This document shows positions 61,933-64,000 of a DNA stretch of 64,000 nt, in pieces. Source of the stretch: Phycisphaerae bacterium (GTDB lineage: Bacteria; Planctomycetota; Phycisphaerae; Phycisphaerales; UBA1924). A program made the translations under genes and the position numbers. The stretch lies in the NCBI GenBank assembly GCA_030426605.1, contig JAUHXM010000001.1:62001-126000 (forward strand), read 5' to 3'. Under the pieces are notes generated by a model. The model was not told the origin of the DNA, did not search any database, and saw nothing but the letters and a program-made list of their open reading frames with translations. How positions within the stretch are numbered: position 1 is the first letter of the stretch; every line of letters begins with the position of its first letter.

Positions 61933-62394
61933 ATGCACGAGTTCGCGATCACCACCGAGTGGACCGGCGCCGGCGACCAGGGCACCGCGACATACAAGTC
62001 GTACACCCGCGCGTACGACGTCTCGTCGGCGGGCAAGCCGACCCTGCACGCGACCGCCGCCCCCGCGTACGGCGGGGACCCCGCGAAGTACAACCCCGAG
62101 GACCTGCTCGTCGCGGCTGCGTCGGCCTGCCACATGCTGTCGTACCTGCACGTCTGCGCCGTCAGCGGCGTCGTGGTGACGGCGTACACGGACGACGCCG
62201 TGGGCCGACTCGAGACGGACGACTCGGGCTCGGGCGTGTTCACGGAGATCGTCCTGCGCCCGCGGGTGACCATCGCGCCGGGCTCGGACGCAAAGAAGGC
62301 CGAGGAGCTGCACCACAAGGCGGGCGAGATCTGCTTCATCGCGCGCTCGCTCGCCTGCCCCGTGCGCCACGAGCCGACGATCGTCGCGGGGTGA
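61933..62394 (+). CDS. OsmC-family peroxiredoxin-like protein
   Basis: 153 residues, OsmC/Ohr superfamily thiol peroxidase. First redox Cys in AAASACHMLSYLHVCA, second in AGEICFIARSLACPV, giving the two-cysteine pair that reduces organic hydroperoxides. Strand motif GGDPAKYNPEDLLV matches the family's PxELL-type loop. ATG 61933 has a GGAGGG ribosome site 7 nt upstream. Divergent from purB with 52 nt between starts. Annotated elsewhere as OsmC-like; a general stress role is inferred from the family. Confidence 0.92.
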   Translation: MHEFAITTEWTGAGDQGTATYKSYTRAYDVSSAGKPTLHATAAPAYGGDPAKYNPEDLLVAAASACHMLSYLHVCAVSGVVVTAYTDDAVGRLETDDSGSGVFTEIVLRPRVTIAPGSDAKKAEELHHKAGEICFIARSLACPVRHEPTIVAG

Positions 62395-62419
62395 GCGCGC
62401 GGGGCGGGTCGCTGCCGGT

Positions 62420-63121
62420 CTACATCCGCCCCTCGCGGACCAGGGCCTTGGCGCCCTCGCGGTAGCTCAGCGGGCTCAGCTCGCTCTGGTGCTTCCGGAG
62501 GAACGCGATGACGTCGTCGGGCGCGTCGTACGAGTACTGCCGCAGCGCCCACCCGATGCCCTTGCGGATGAAGAACTCGGTCTCGTGCATCCGCGCCCGG
62601 CAGTACGAAAACAGCCGGTCGGCGTCCGTCTCGCCCTTGTGCTTGACCTGCCCGATGATCGCCGCCCGGCGCAGCCACATGTCGTCGGACGCGACCCACC
62701 CGTCCGCCCACGGCTCGACCGCGGCCCGTTCGCGCAGCCACACCCGCCCCACGATCTGCACCGCCAGCTCGTCGACCAGATCCCACCAGGCGCCCTCGAT
62801 CATCAGCGTCTCGAACAGCGGGACCGACTCGATCGTGACAAAGTCATCGAACGCGCGCGCGTAGAGCAGCGCCACGTACCGCTCCTCGCGGTGCGGCTGC
62901 TTCCACAGCGCACGGATCGCGGACTCGTACCGCCGGCGGGACGTCGGCACGAACCGTTTCTTGATGTCGCGCATCAGCACCACCCGCCCCGGCTTCTTGA
63001 CACCGTAGAAGGGCTGCTCGGTCTTCATGTACCGCTGCATCGGCGCCGCGTCGGCGCGCACGGCGAGCCTCTCGAGCCCCTCGGCGACCGCGTCCGTCAG
63101 CTCGGCGTTCGTCCAGGGCAT
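62420..63121 (-). CDS. DNA alkylation repair enzyme (AlkD-like)
   Basis: 233 residues with HEAT-like helices. The AlkD-type opening MQRYMKTEQPFYGVKKPGRVVLMRDIKKRF is clear, then RYVALLYARAFDDFVTIESVPLFETLMIEGAWWDLVDELA, WLRRAAIIGQVKHKGETDADRLF and EFFIRKGIGWALRQYSYDAPDDVIAFL, following the AlkD pattern (WDxVD, RRAxI and RKAIGWALR). These glycosylases excise positively charged 3- and 7-alkyl purines without base flipping. ATG 63121 is 1 nt after the leuS TGA (TGACATG), so it is coupled to leuS. Confidence 0.92.
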   Translation of the reverse strand: MPWTNAELTDAVAEGLERLAVRADAAPMQRYMKTEQPFYGVKKPGRVVLMRDIKKRFVPTSRRRYESAIRALWKQPHREERYVALLYARAFDDFVTIESVPLFETLMIEGAWWDLVDELAVQIVGRVWLRERAAVEPWADGWVASDDMWLRRAAIIGQVKHKGETDADRLFSYCRARMHETEFFIRKGIGWALRQYSYDAPDDVIAFLRKHQSELSPLSYREGAKALVREGRM

Positions 63122-63122
63122 G

Positions 63123-64000
63123 TCAACTCGCGACGATGTTCACCATCCGCCCCGGCACCACAATCACCTTGCGCACCGTCTTGCCCTCGAGCAGCTCGAC
63201 GATCCGCGGGTCCGCCAGGGCCGCCGCTTCCATCGCCTTCTGATCCGCGCCCGCCGGCACGACGATCTTCGACCGCACCTTGCCCAGCACCTGCACCGGG
63301 ATCTCGATCTCGTCATCGACGAGCATCTTCGGGTCCACCTCGGGCCACGCCTGCAGCGACACCGGGCCGTGCGACTCGGTGCGCCCCAGCTTGGACCACA
63401 ATTCCTCGGCAAGATGCGGCACGAACGGGCTCAGGGTGCGCGCGAAGCGGTCCATCTGGTCTTCCGTCAGCACGTCCGCGGCGTTCACGAACTCGATCAT
63501 CGCGGCGATCGCCGTGTTGAACGCCAGCCGGTCGATGTCGCGCCCCACCTTGTCGATCATCCGGTGCAGCTTCTTCTCGACGCCCTCCTCGGGCTGACCC
63601 GCGAAGACGGGGTTGCCCGATTCCTCGTCCACGCACAAACGCCACAGCTTCTGGCAGAACCGGAAGAGCCCGATCGTGTCCTTCGTGTTCCAGGGCTTGG
63701 ACGCCTCCAGGGGCCCCATGTACATCTCGTAGAGCCTGAACGTGTCCGCGCCGTACTGCTCGATGACGTCGTCGGGGTTCACGACGTTCTTGAGGCTCTT
63801 GGACATCTTCGCCGTGATCTGCAGCACCTTCTCGCCCGTCGCAATCTCGACCCACTCGGGCTTCTCCTCGGTGCCCCGGTTTTCGACCTCGTCCACGGGC
63901 ACGAGCGTGCGGTCGAGCCGCTGGAACGCGAAGCTCGTGATCAATCCCTGGTGGAACAGCTTCGCGAACGGCTCGGGCGTGCTGACCGCGCCCAGGTCGT
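63123..64000 (-). CDS. leuS: leucyl-tRNA synthetase, C-terminal part (continues beyond the window)
   Basis: About 292 residues of the C-terminal half; the 5' end is outside the window. Visible: STPEPFAKLFHQGLIT, the KMSKS loop as AKMSKSLKNVVNPDDVIEQYGADTFRLYEMYMGP, the anticodon-binding helices (FCQKLWRL, FNTAIAAMIEFVNAAD, then FARTLSPFVPHLAEELW) and the C-terminal domain (QVLGKVRSKIVVPAGADQ and RKVIVVPGRMVNIVA), which ends with the usual GRMVNIV. The AlkD-like gene follows at once on the same transcript. Confidence 0.96.
   Translation of the reverse strand, partial: DLGAVSTPEPFAKLFHQGLITSFAFQRLDRTLVPVDEVENRGTEEKPEWVEIATGEKVLQITAKMSKSLKNVVNPDDVIEQYGADTFRLYEMYMGPLEASKPWNTKDTIGLFRFCQKLWRLCVDEESGNPVFAGQPEEGVEKKLHRMIDKVGRDIDRLAFNTAIAAMIEFVNAADVLTEDQMDRFARTLSPFVPHLAEELWSKLGRTESHGPVSLQAWPEVDPKMLVDDEIEIPVQVLGKVRSKIVVPAGADQKAMEAAALADPRIVELLEGKTVRKVIVVPGRMVNIVAS

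Overview
This is a 64 kb stretch of a GC-rich bacterial chromosome (roughly 68-70% G+C by eye). Genes are packed tightly on both strands, with no rRNA, tRNA, CRISPR array, insertion sequence or prophage that I can recognise. The gene types point to a planctomycete, most likely a Phycisphaerae-like lineage. They include a PEP-CTERM-type secreted protein, HDOD and GAF signalling proteins, an NfeD-flotillin pair, a Gln/Met-rich membrane coiled-coil protein, a large HExxHxxGxxH metalloprotease, tandem MgtC proteins and Lys-rich N-terminal tails on housekeeping enzymes. The taxonomic placement is inference from gene content, not from a marker gene.

Layout. 1-5.4 kb: trpS with a small membrane protein, a hypothetical membrane protein, a CPBP protease divergent from trpC, and a secreted thioredoxin-fold protein. 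5.4-9.9 kb: pyruvate phosphate dikinase divergent from pabB. 9.9-15 kb: an envelope-sugar cluster of two family 2 glycosyltransferases, one GT4 glycosyltransferase and an HldE-like bifunctional enzyme with reversed domain order. 15-18.4 kb: nadA, an HU-like protein, arfB and tsaB. 18.4-25.2 kb: a three-gene signalling operon (excisionase-HTH response regulator, HDOD-histidine kinase, degenerate receiver-GAF protein), then an NfeD-like protein and flotillin. 25.2-29.5 kb: a zinc-ribbon protein, a DASS transporter, two VOC proteins and a divergent double-winged-helix regulator with a clear operator. 29.5-39.7 kb: der, two small membrane proteins, miaA, topA, carbonic anhydrase, a ClC channel, a CorA-type transporter and a pilin-like protein. 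39.7-49.1 kb: a shortened uvrC, an AraC-GyrI regulator, membrane and lipoproteins, an M20 hydrolase, an HD-GYP phosphodiesterase, an orphan iron-type binding lipoprotein and the Gln/Met-rich protein. 49.2-57.5 kb: an O-antigen ligase-like protein, an FmdB-like protein without cysteines, a receiver, an LpxL-like acyltransferase, a coiled-coil protein with a BRCT-like end and the metalloprotease. 57.5-64 kb: two MgtC proteins, a DinB-like protein, a PEP-CTERM protein, purB, an OsmC-like protein, an AlkD-like protein and the 3' part of leuS.

Three themes cut across the window. First, at least twelve genes have a TANNNT hexamer 5-8 nt before the start codon, the arrangement expected for leaderless transcripts, while others have good Shine-Dalgarno sites. 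Second, long palindromic repeats sit just after genes: one family occurs twice, and a third element is a palindrome of palindromes. Third, several proteins have unusual architecture: reversed HldE, reversed response regulator, pseudo-receiver, UvrC without its usual C-terminal end, PurB with a compositionally distinct central segment, and Lys-rich tails on PPDK and TopA.
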